NCBI RefSeq assembly: GCF_002407605.1
Contig: NZ_NXGV01000001.1
Location: 1,424,895 to 1,488,894, forward strand
DNA length: 64,000 nt
Direction: 5' to 3'
Source: Marinobacter sp. ANT_B65
GTDB taxonomy: Bacteria; Pseudomonadota; Gammaproteobacteria; Pseudomonadales; Oleiphilaceae
Shown: one piece after another, positions 8,548 to 15,951 of the stretch
How positions within the stretch are numbered: position 1 is the first letter of the stretch
How the letters are laid out: each line of letters starts with the position of its first letter
Notes under the pieces: generated by a model
Seen by the model: only the letters and a program-made list of their open reading frames with translations
What the model was told of the DNA's origin: nothing
Databases searched by the model: none
Translations under genes and position numbers: made by a program

Positions 8548-9996
8548 TCATTTTTTACGGGCCTGGTTTACGAGGTAGCGAAGCTGGCCCCATTCCTCTG
8601 TCCCCTTGAGCAGTAAAAAACCAATTACCCCGGTACATAGTGCGGCTGTTATTACATGCAGGGTACCAAGAACCAAAAACTGAACCAGAAAGTGGCTGCC
8701 TGAAAGATCCAGTGACTGAACCACAGCAACAGCCAATGACGTTCCTGCGAGAGTCGGGATGCACAGGAAGAGAAGCTTGATTAACGAGAACCTTGTTTGT
8801 TGTTCCAGTATCAGCAACAGCGCAACCGTGGTTGCAACAGACAGCCAGCCCCGAACCCAGGCCATAATCTCCAGGCCACCTGTCGCTGTCAGCCAGAGGA
8901 CGGCAATGATCAATAAGGTTGAGATGACATCGAACCAGAAAAGCAGTTTGACCTTCCCTTGGGCGATGATGGCATCGCTCACCAGAGCGAACAGGCAGAA
9001 GGTGAAGAAAAATAGCCCGAAGGGTTCCAGCAACGGGGAATACTCTGACCAGTCCGGGCCAAGCAGTACCCGGATGATGAGTTCGGGGTACAGCATGATG
9101 AAGGCGGTCACCGGTGTTAGCACTGTTATCATCAACGCAAGGCTCAAACGTATACGGTAAGCGAGAGCTTTGGGGTCTGCTTTACTGTCTGCGATCGCGG
9201 CCAGTAAAGGTTCGCTCATGGGGATTATGGCTGAAAGTGCCGGCAACAGACTGACTTCACGTACCAGGTTATAGCCACCTAGTTGGGCGGTTCCAAACAG
9301 GCGGGAGACCATCAGATTGTCAATTTGAGAACGGGTAAATCCAACGATGCCTCTTAAAAGTAACCATTGAGAAAACCCCCACTGCTCACGAAGTTTTTTC
9401 AAAGACCAGCCAGGCCTGTAGGAATCTACCTGATAAGAGCCAACAGTGAAAATAACGGCAGCAACCAGATTCCCCGCTATGATTGCCCAATAGCTGGGAT
9501 GGATAAGTGCAATTGTAATTACGGTCAAAAAGGAGATTCCCTTTTGCCAGAGGCTTAATTTGAAAAGGGGTTTATAGTTTATCTGTCGTGCAAGGCGAAG
9601 CATTCCTGGTGTTTTCAGTGCCCGTATCGGCAGAGCCAGTGCGGCGACCGCAAGAGCGAGAGTAAGTTCGGGCTCATCGAACCAGGCTGCAACAAAAGAC
9701 GAGGTGCAGATAATAATCAGGGCAATCAGGGATTTTGACAGAAAATCCAGGGTCCATGCGGTATCAAGATCTTCGTCTTCAAGTACGGACTTTTGAATGA
9801 TGTATTGCCGGTTGCCGGTTTCGACCAATAATTCGAAAAACTGTAATGCGATGGTAACCAGTGCAACGATGCCAAAATGATCCGGAGTCAGCAGTCGTGC
9901 AAGGATAAGCGTGCTGATGATCCCTAAACCACGATGTATGAGCTGCAAACCGAATAGAAACCCGGCACTTTTGATAACTTTTTGACTGATTGACAT
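8548..9996 (-). CDS. Wzx-like polysaccharide flippase (MOP superfamily)
   Basis: 482 residues, almost entirely hydrophobic, with about 12-14 predicted transmembrane segments. The N-terminus, including GFLFGLQLIHRGLGIISTLILARLL and DHFGIVALVTIALQF in part, is characteristic of Wzx/lipopolysaccharide-biosynthesis flippases that move undecaprenyl-linked repeat units across the inner membrane. Start is the ATG at 9996; the ribosome site is weak. It lies 24 bases after the CDP-alcohol phosphotransferase and upstream of the lyase-like gene in the same direction, so it belongs to the polysaccharide operon. Presence of a flippase implies a Wzy-type pathway; no polymerase or initiating transferase is inside the window, so they may lie beyond the left edge. 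Confidence 0.85.
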   Translation of the reverse strand: MSISQKVIKSAGFLFGLQLIHRGLGIISTLILARLLTPDHFGIVALVTIALQFFELLVETGNRQYIIQKSVLEDEDLDTAWTLDFLSKSLIALIIICTSSFVAAWFDEPELTLALAVAALALPIRALKTPGMLRLARQINYKPLFKLSLWQKGISFLTVITIALIHPSYWAIIAGNLVAAVIFTVGSYQVDSYRPGWSLKKLREQWGFSQWLLLRGIVGFTRSQIDNLMVSRLFGTAQLGGYNLVREVSLLPALSAIIPMSEPLLAAIADSKADPKALAYRIRLSLALMITVLTPVTAFIMLYPELIIRVLLGPDWSEYSPLLEPFGLFFFTFCLFALVSDAIIAQGKVKLLFWFDVISTLLIIAVLWLTATGGLEIMAWVRGWLSVATTVALLLILEQQTRFSLIKLLFLCIPTLAGTSLAVAVVQSLDLSGSHFLVQFLVLGTLHVITAALCTGVIGFLLLKGTEEWGQLRYLVNQARKK

Positions 9997-10020
9997 AGGG
10001 CTCAGGTCAGAATTGGTTTG

Positions 10021-10890
10021 TCACTTTGAAAAGGTTTTCAGCCGGGAGGAGAGCTCCAGAGCTACTCTGTCTGAGCGAATGTAAGTCCAGGAATAATCAA
10101 TAATGTTAAAAACCGCATAAACCGCCAGGATGATCACTATCATTTCAATAATCCCATCCGTCGAAAAAAGGTATCCGGCAATGAGATCCAGTGCTGCCCC
10201 AAACCAGAGGAGCATTGTAAAACCGTTGTAGGACGTGCTCGCTACCCGAAAACGGGAAACAGAAGACCTGATTCGGGCAACCCGGCTTTTCTTCTTGCCT
10301 GCCTGGGTGGGTTTGGGGGCTGCATTCCCGGATGGAGCCTCTTCCTTCGAAAGGTTCATCCGCATCATCTCACGCTCGAACCTTGGGTATCGTGATAGCT
10401 CTTCCGCTAATATATTTGCAGGTAACTGGGCGAGCAAAACCCGAAACCTGTTCCAGATATAGAGAATCCAGACCGCAATCCATGGCCAGATCTGATCATT
10501 ATACAGATACAAACCAAACGCCAGGCAAGGAAAGGTGGCTGTTTCTACGAGGAAATGATTCCAGCGATCGAGTACAGCACCGTTCACACTGGCGCGGCCA
10601 CGATGCCTTGCAATCTGGCCATCCACGTAATCGAAAAGATAATGCAGTACAAGAAAAGATGCCCCCAGGAATATCCCCCATGGACCCAGTATCATCAGTG
10701 CAGCTCCGATAAGGCCGGTGATGAGCATAGAGGCTGATGCATGGTTTTCATTCAACCCCAGTTTCAGATACAGCCTGGTGATCTGTAGCGAAACCGGCAA
10801 GCCAAACCAGCGGGTAAAATAGTCGCCTCTTTCTGAGTAAAGAGACCATTCGCGTGCTTTAAGCGCTTGGAACTCAGTATTGTTATCCAT
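10021..10890 (-). CDS. CDP-alcohol phosphatidyltransferase-like membrane protein with altered active site
   Basis: 289 residues from the ATG at 10890, chosen because AAGGA lies upstream; a GTG at 10941 is less likely. The CDP-alcohol phosphotransferase signature D-x2-DG-x2-AR-x8-G-x3-D-x3-D is seen as D87, D90, G91, A94, R95, G104 and D108, but the last Asp is His112 (DRWNH). In the family that last Asp is regarded as the catalytic base, so activity may be changed or lost. Several membrane helices flank the motif and two more end the protein. Such enzymes move a phospho-alcohol from CDP onto an acceptor; in polysaccharide clusters they may add glycerol- or ribitol-phosphate. A basic loop rich in Lys and Arg lies in the middle. 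Confidence 0.75.
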   Translation of the reverse strand: MDNNTEFQALKAREWSLYSERGDYFTRWFGLPVSLQITRLYLKLGLNENHASASMLITGLIGAALMILGPWGIFLGASFLVLHYLFDYVDGQIARHRGRASVNGAVLDRWNHFLVETATFPCLAFGLYLYNDQIWPWIAVWILYIWNRFRVLLAQLPANILAEELSRYPRFEREMMRMNLSKEEAPSGNAAPKPTQAGKKKSRVARIRSSVSRFRVASTSYNGFTMLLWFGAALDLIAGYLFSTDGIIEMIVIILAVYAVFNIIDYSWTYIRSDRVALELSSRLKTFSK

Positions 10891-10960
10891 TTTAAGAGTC
10901 CTTTCCTTTATCCAGCTTGAGGTACGGATCTCATTACTCACTGATTTCTTGGAGGAAAAA

Positions 10961-10980
10961 ATAGGGGGCTAGCCCCTGCA
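10961..10980 (-). terminator. Palindrome with T-run, possible weak terminator of the SLC13 gene
   Basis: A perfect 12-base palindrome (GGGGCTAGCCCC, 10965-10976) is followed on the minus strand by CTATTTTTT. It lies between the SLC13-type permease and the CDP-alcohol phosphotransferase gene. The stem can be only four pairs with a four-base loop, so it is at best a weak intrinsic terminator and could instead be an operator. Confidence 0.35.
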
Positions 10981-11156
10981 GTCCAACTGAAAGTTCACCT
11001 GATTGACTAGCCGCTTGCGTTTTAGCATAGCAAAGATCTGCGAAGAGGCTTTTTTAATGATCGTTCCGGGCGATACCTGCTGATGTGGGCCGGAAATTGG
11101 AAGGCGAGTGGGGCTGAACTGAGCATATGTTTTGCACCAGAAAGCAATATGCGTCG

Positions 11157-12923
11157 TTAAAACCCCCAGATTAGAGGGATAAGCAAGATCGCAACACCAC
11201 CTACAATCAGGCTCATCGGCAGACCAATTTTTATATAGTCTGTACCCCGGTACCGTCCCGGGCCATAAACCATAAGATTAGTCTGGTAACCAAGCGGAGT
11301 GATAAAAGACGCTGATGCTGCGAACATGACAGCAACTGCAAAGGGCAGCACACTTACGTCCAGTCGCTCGGCCAGAGACAGTGCTATTGGGAACATCAGC
11401 ACGGCGGCAGCGTTATTGGTAATCAGTTCGGTAAATAGCACTGTCAATAGATAAACGAGAATCAGGACTTGCCACGGGGACAGGTCCCCGGTCCCGAGTA
11501 TGCCATCTACGATCCAGTCTGCTGCGCCGGTTATTGTCATAGCATTGCCAAGCGCAAAGGAGGCGGAAATAACAATCAGTACAGATAAATCTATACTAAG
11601 CCGGGCCCGGTTCGCTGTTAGGCAACCGGAAACAATCATGCCGCCTGCGGCTAGAAACGCAGCCTCCATAATGGGCAGCAATCCACTCGCGCTAGCTAAA
11701 ACCATTAAAGCCAGAATACATAAAGCTATCGGCGCTTTGCGAAAGTCTGGTGGCGTCGAATCGCTCAACGCGCTAACCAACAAGAAGTCACGTCGTGAGT
11801 GGTACTGAGCTACAAATTGGTGACTGGCTTCAAGCAGCAAGGTATCACCAATTTTAAGGGTTATATCACCTAACTTACCGGGAACCCGTCGGCCTTCGCG
11901 AGCAAGAGAAAATATAACTGCGTTAAAACGGGTACGAAACTGGCTATCGCGAATGGTTTGTCCAAGCGCAGGAAACTCTGGTCCGAGAACAACCTCAACG
12001 AGGCAACGCTGGTGATTCGAAACATCCAGTTTATGCACATTACCATTGGCGGGCTTGAGCCCCTGAATACGCCGTAATTCGGTAGCACACTCTGGGGCAC
12101 CAATGAAATATAGTTTATCGCCAGCCTGTAGCACTCGATCGGGCCCGACAGCAGTAATCAGCCGACCATCCCGGTCAATTTCAGCCAGATACCCGTAGTT
12201 AAGGGCGCGTAGCCCGGCTTCAGCAATCGATTTACCAATTAAAGGCCCTGGGCTGACCACTTCAACTTCAACACCGTATTCCCGAACCTGGGCCAGTTCA
12301 TCCCTTGCACTACCGCGATCTGGCAATAGCTTTGAGCCGAACATGACCAGGAAAGCTCCACCAGACAGTAGCAGCGGCACACCAACCCAGGCCAGCTCAA
12401 ATACACCCAGTTGGATGCCAAGCTCGGACTGAAGAAGCCCGTCAACAACCAGGTTGGTACTGGTGCCAATCAAGGTGCAGGTCCCGCCAAGAATAGCCGC
12501 GTAACTGAGCGGCAAAAGGAGTTTTGAAGCAGGAATGCCCAACCTCCGGGCCCAATCCTGAATGGCGGGAATGAACATGGCCACTACAGCAGTGTTGTTC
12601 ATGAACGCACTTAGAAGTCCGGTTGGTGCAATCATCCGTAATTGTGCGCCTTTGGCTGTTTTAGGATGACCCAGCAATCGCCGGGCGATCCACTGCACGG
12701 CCCCAGTTTCTTTCAGTCCTCCAGCAACAACATATAAGGTGGCAATTGTTATAACACCCGGATTGCCAAAGCCGGCCAGAGCTTCGCCTGGAGCAACGAT
12801 GCCCATAATCAGCAAAAAGGCCAGCGCAGCCATAAGGACCAGATCTGCCGAAACGCGAGTTAGCATTAGAGCGGACAGGACTGAGAAGAGTGTTGCTAGA
12901 GTGAGAATTCCTTGCCAGTCCAT
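11157..12923 (-). CDS. SLC13/DASS-type anion permease with two TrkA-C domains, probable sulfate transporter
   Basis: 588 residues. Hydrophobic helices at both ends enclose two soluble TrkA-C (RCK_C) domains of roughly 80 residues each (about 205-370). The motif AFMNNTAVVAMFIP near residue 107 and the matching TNNAAAVLMFPIA near residue 510 are the paired SNT-type motifs of divalent anion:sodium symporters and ArsB-like permeases. This class with internal RCK_C domains includes bacterial sulfate permeases. Placement 40 bases after the APS kinase gene strongly suggests sulfate as the substrate, though dicarboxylates cannot be excluded. It is read with cysC, so uptake and activation of sulfate look coupled within the polysaccharide operon. 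Confidence 0.8.
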   Translation of the reverse strand: MDWQGILTLATLFSVLSALMLTRVSADLVLMAALAFLLIMGIVAPGEALAGFGNPGVITIATLYVVAGGLKETGAVQWIARRLLGHPKTAKGAQLRMIAPTGLLSAFMNNTAVVAMFIPAIQDWARRLGIPASKLLLPLSYAAILGGTCTLIGTSTNLVVDGLLQSELGIQLGVFELAWVGVPLLLSGGAFLVMFGSKLLPDRGSARDELAQVREYGVEVEVVSPGPLIGKSIAEAGLRALNYGYLAEIDRDGRLITAVGPDRVLQAGDKLYFIGAPECATELRRIQGLKPANGNVHKLDVSNHQRCLVEVVLGPEFPALGQTIRDSQFRTRFNAVIFSLAREGRRVPGKLGDITLKIGDTLLLEASHQFVAQYHSRRDFLLVSALSDSTPPDFRKAPIALCILALMVLASASGLLPIMEAAFLAAGGMIVSGCLTANRARLSIDLSVLIVISASFALGNAMTITGAADWIVDGILGTGDLSPWQVLILVYLLTVLFTELITNNAAAVLMFPIALSLAERLDVSVLPFAVAVMFAASASFITPLGYQTNLMVYGPGRYRGTDYIKIGLPMSLIVGGVAILLIPLIWGF

Positions 12924-12963
12924 GGAGTGCGCTGTCTCTTTGAGTCGGAGTGTCGTCTTGTGA

Positions 12964-13563
12964 TTAAGTTGTGATCAACTTTCGGTCGAGAAGGTAGTTC
13001 ATCAAGGATTCAACGCAATCAGTCACTGAGGTGCTGGATGTATCCAGACTAATTTCCGGGTGGGCGGGTATTTCATACGGTGAGTCAATACCGGTGAACT
13101 GTTTGATTTCACCTGCACGTGCTTTTTGATAGAGCCCCTTGGGATCACGCTCTTCGCAGGTTGCTAGAGGAGTGTTCATATACACCTCTATAAACTCACC
13201 CGCAGGAAATAGCTTACGTACCATGCGCCGATCACTGTTGAAGGGTGAGATAAAGGCGCTTAGAACAATCAAACCTGCATCAGCAAACAGCTTACTCACT
13301 TCTCCAATGCGGCGGATATTTTCCACCCGGTCGCTATCGGAAAAGCCCAAGTCGCTGCACAAGCCGTGGCGGACGTTATCTCCATCTAACAGGAACGTGT
13401 GATAGCCGCGATTGTGCAATGCCACATCCAGCGCATTGGCGACGGTAGATTTTCCGGACCCACTCAGGCCTGTAAACCAGAGTATGCAGGGCTTCTGGTT
13501 TTTGTTCTCGGCTCGCTGAGAACGCACCACTTTGTGATCGTGCCAAACAATATTGTCTTCCAA
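12964..13563 (-). CDS. cysC: Adenylyl-sulfate (APS) kinase
   Basis: 199 residues, normal length for CysC. The Walker A loop is GLSGSGKST at residues 32-40, and the APS-kinase core follows: [26 protein letters not shown] and [29 protein letters not shown]. It phosphorylates APS at the 3' position to give PAPS. Start is a TTG at 13563 with AAGGA seven bases upstream; no ATG in frame precedes it. It is the first gene of the leftward polysaccharide operon, 40 bases before the SLC13 permease. As the CysH in this window has the iron-sulfur cysteines of APS reductases, PAPS may not be needed for sulfur assimilation, which makes a sulfation role plausible. Confidence 0.92.
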   Translation of the reverse strand: MEDNIVWHDHKVVRSQRAENKNQKPCILWFTGLSGSGKSTVANALDVALHNRGYHTFLLDGDNVRHGLCSDLGFSDSDRVENIRRIGEVSKLFADAGLIVLSAFISPFNSDRRMVRKLFPAGEFIEVYMNTPLATCEERDPKGLYQKARAGEIKQFTGIDSPYEIPAHPEISLDTSSTSVTDCVESLMNYLLDRKLITT

Positions 13564-14026
13564 AACAGCATCCTTCTGGAACTAAACCGATTTACAGCCC
13601 CCACTCGGGGTAGTTTTAACGGATGAACTGATTCAGATTGCGCTCTGCCCCAGTATACTCAGGTATTGGTACATTCCCAGAACCATTCAAAGGGCGTTCT
13701 ACCATCCCTGCTGCTTTGAATCAAATAACAGACGACCGATTTTTCCATCATCTACACTGCCTTGTGGTGTCGGGATACTTTACAGCCTTTGAGGCCTGTC
13801 GGCTAACTGGAAGAGCTCTTTAGTCCTGAAGTTGCTTTGCGATAAGTTAGTTAAGTCATCTCGATCTAATTAGTCGGGTTAAATGCTCCGCAATTAATTA
13901 CATGAAGCCTCAAGCGAGGTGTTTTTATTATAGAAGTGTCGAAGATACTTACATCCTGATTTTCACATCCATGGGATTTCGATTTAACATTATTTTACAT
14001 GATTGAAAGATAAGCACTTTAGATTC
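13564..14026. other. Intergenic stretch between cysC and the first PEP-CTERM gene
   Basis: No intact gene is supported here. On the minus strand, 13625-13711 reads as a 29-codon frame (Met to stop) ending about 60 bases before cysC, and another frame over about 13713-13860 reads GKIGRLLFDSKQQGW before a stop; together they look like a decayed coding tail of unknown origin. An imperfect inverted repeat AAGTGTC-GAA-GATACTT sits at 13934-13950, about 80 bases upstream of the -24 element of the PEP-CTERM promoter, where an enhancer-binding protein site would be expected. The promoter of the cysC operon must also lie here, but I could not pick it out. Confidence 0.4.
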
Positions 14027-14044
14027 GTGGCATGGATGATGCTG
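14027..14044 (+). promoter_or_regulatory. Sigma-54 (-24/-12) promoter of the first PEP-CTERM gene
   Basis: TGGCATGGATGATGCT contains GG (14029-14030), exactly ten bases, then GC (14041-14042). It differs from the consensus TGGCACG-N4-TTGCW at one base in each half. A start near 14053 would give a leader of about 60 bases. PrsR, a sigma-54 activator, is encoded nearby, and the second PEP-CTERM gene carries the same type of element. Confidence 0.7.
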
Positions 14045-14114
14045 CCTGATACCCAGCGCTGACCTGTTGACTTGCATTCCAGATGGCAGCGTCCACTATT
14101 CAAGGAGAGAAAAG

Positions 14115-14927
14115 ATGAACCACACTATTAAAAAAACGCTTCTGTCATCCCTTATCGTGCCCTTTGCACTGGGTGCGCAGTCTGCCAGCGCGGCGCTGGT
14201 AACCGATTGGGGTTATCAGGTTGAAAGCGTATTCGAAAATGCTACTGCAACCGCTGGTCTGGGCACGCTTTCTGGAAACAACACCAGCACCTTGTCCTGG
14301 GGGGTTGGCGCTGGGCCACAGTCTTCTGTCTCGATTACCGATGTCAACGAGGCCAGTGGTCTTATGACCGATGGCGGCTATGTTGACGGTGGTGTGTTTA
14401 CCCACACCAACAATATTCTGCCATCCCAAGGCCTCGCCTTGGATAGCTTTGATCTGACATCTGCGCTGACTCTTACGCCTTTCGCTCCGGATCCCGGAGC
14501 CTCTTTGCCTGCGTCTGCGACTACGTTCCAGAGTTTCTTTATAGAAACGGCAAACGTTGCTCCTTGTGTTGAAGCAGCGGGTATTCCCTGTGCGGATATA
14601 TTCACCATTGGGGACGTCACAGGCTCAACGCTGAATGAATTCGGCAACTTCGAATTCAACTCATCATTTGGCTATGATGGTTACGTCTACACTGTGTTCC
14701 TGGAACTGGCCGGGCTGGCCACTCTGGCTGATGACAGTTGTGCCGCAGCGGGTGCTTCAAGCGGTTGTGTTGGTCTTGTGACTGAGGAAGGCGCTGTTAC
14801 CGACTTCCAGACACGCTTCCGTATCACAGCTACCGAGATGGTGCCTGAGCCAGGAACACTGGCGCTGTTGGGCATGGGTCTGGCAGGGCTTGGTCTGTCT
14901 CGCAGGAAAAAAGCAGCAAAGTCATAA
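14115..14927 (+). CDS. PEP-CTERM sorting-domain secreted protein
   Basis: 270 residues from the ATG at 14115, which has AAGGAG eight bases upstream; the frame extends to 14067 but without a ribosome site. Residues 1-26 form a signal peptide ending in SASA. The C-terminus is a textbook PEP-CTERM signal: VPEPGTLALLG, a hydrophobic helix, then a basic RRKK tail. Exosortase is expected to cut and process this tail during export. The body between is rich in Thr, Ser, Ala and Gly with a few Cys pairs and has no domain I recognise. It stands alone with a sigma-54 promoter and its own terminator. By family knowledge such proteins are surface or matrix proteins linked with exopolysaccharide and floc formation. 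Confidence 0.88.
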   Translation: MNHTIKKTLLSSLIVPFALGAQSASAALVTDWGYQVESVFENATATAGLGTLSGNNTSTLSWGVGAGPQSSVSITDVNEASGLMTDGGYVDGGVFTHTNNILPSQGLALDSFDLTSALTLTPFAPDPGASLPASATTFQSFFIETANVAPCVEAAGIPCADIFTIGDVTGSTLNEFGNFEFNSSFGYDGYVYTVFLELAGLATLADDSCAAAGASSGCVGLVTEEGAVTDFQTRFRITATEMVPEPGTLALLGMGLAGLGLSRRKKAAKS

Positions 14928-14953
14928 CGTTTAAAAGACAGAGCTGTTACAGG

Positions 14954-14985
14954 AAAAAGCCCCCGCGGAAATCGGGGGCTTTTTT
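14954..14985 (+). terminator. Intrinsic terminator of the first PEP-CTERM gene
   Basis: AAAAAGCCCCCG and CGGGGGCTTTTTT flank a seven-base loop, giving a strong GC stem followed by a T-run, 27 bases after the stop codon. The A-run on the other side would let it also work for the convergent acyltransferase gene. Confidence 0.9.
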
Positions 14986-15006
14986 AATGGCGGGAAGGTC
15001 GTGCTG

Positions 15007-15849
15007 TCAGGCAACATTCCTTTCATTTTGCACATATCCGACGGTGTTCGGTTTCGCCGGCAGGTATCGCCCGTCGTCTGTAATCAGTGACCAGACATCC
15101 GGGCGGTTCACCTTCATGCGCTCAACCAGTGTTGCCGCTTCGGTGAAAGCAGGGCACCGACGGCCGTGGTACTCCATCGCCGGGCCTACATGATCAAACT
15201 CCACACCAAACCGCTTCAGAAGCCGCAGTTGGGCAGGTTCCATGACAGCCATCCAGTGGGTTATTCCATTTTTAATGGACATCTGGAGGATGGCCGCGAA
15301 AAGCCCCAGGCTGATGTATGGCATGGCCCGCCTGCCATTTTCTGAATCCCTGTAATAGGCGGGTTCACTGATGCCCGAAACTTCTTTTTCTTCGTTAAGG
15401 CGTCTCCGGAACTCCCGGCTGACGGCCATTCTGGATATTTCTGCGATCTGCTCGCGAGGGACGCCAGCGATAGCGTTCTGAGTGTCTCGGTCCATTCTGT
15501 GGATACAAGGCCCTTCCATAGGGAAATCCCCGGCGCCCGGGTGATCGCCAGCCATGACGAGACGCACAGCAGCGACGCCGTCTCCGGATATTCGATGCCG
15601 GATCAGGCCGTGGACGGATCTGGGATCGTATGCATCATGTTCGCGTTTATCTGCGAAGCAATCAGGGTCTTCGAAAGGCCGGTCGATGCAGTAAACCTGA
15701 TACCGAAGTTCAAACACCTCGTTAATTGTTTCAGTAGAGGTAGCTAGCTGAACACTGAATACCGAGTTGAATATGGTACTGACATCTATATCTGTCAGAT
15801 CTGTGTGTGTTTGTTCTGCTTTCTGCTGAAGTGCAAACCCTGTTTGCAT
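15007..15849 (-). CDS. PEP-CTERM/exosortase system-associated acyltransferase
   Basis: 280 residues from the ATG at 15849, chosen for GAGGA at eight bases; a TTG at 15951 in frame is much less likely. The sequence ELRYQVYCIDRPFEDP near the N-terminus, RLVMAG in the core and EISRMAVSREFRRR match the N-acyl-transferase (autoinducer-synthase-like GNAT) fold of the exosortase-associated acyltransferase family I recall as TIGR03694. The substrate is not known; relatives make N-acyl amino acids from acyl-ACP. It lies downstream of the FAD oxidase gene on the same strand, with 102 bases between, so the pair may be co-transcribed. The family occurs almost only beside PEP-CTERM/exosortase genes, which supports the local assignment. 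Confidence 0.85.
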   Translation of the reverse strand: MQTGFALQQKAEQTHTDLTDIDVSTIFNSVFSVQLATSTETINEVFELRYQVYCIDRPFEDPDCFADKREHDAYDPRSVHGLIRHRISGDGVAAVRLVMAGDHPGAGDFPMEGPCIHRMDRDTQNAIAGVPREQIAEISRMAVSREFRRRLNEEKEVSGISEPAYYRDSENGRRAMPYISLGLFAAILQMSIKNGITHWMAVMEPAQLRLLKRFGVEFDHVGPAMEYHGRRCPAFTEAATLVERMKVNRPDVWSLITDDGRYLPAKPNTVGYVQNERNVA

Positions 15850-15951
15850 TTGTAAGTCCTCATTCTTTCCCACTCCATGGGCTATTTGGCATAAGTAGTG
15901 CCGTTTCAAATCAGGTAACGGCGTACTACGGGTTTGTCGAGGTAACAGCAA

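Noticed and set aside
14038..14093. GATGCTGCC and GGCAGCGTC as an RNA hairpin before the first PEP-CTERM gene
   Set aside because: The left arm falls in the -12 element of the sigma-54 promoter, so it would not be in the transcript.
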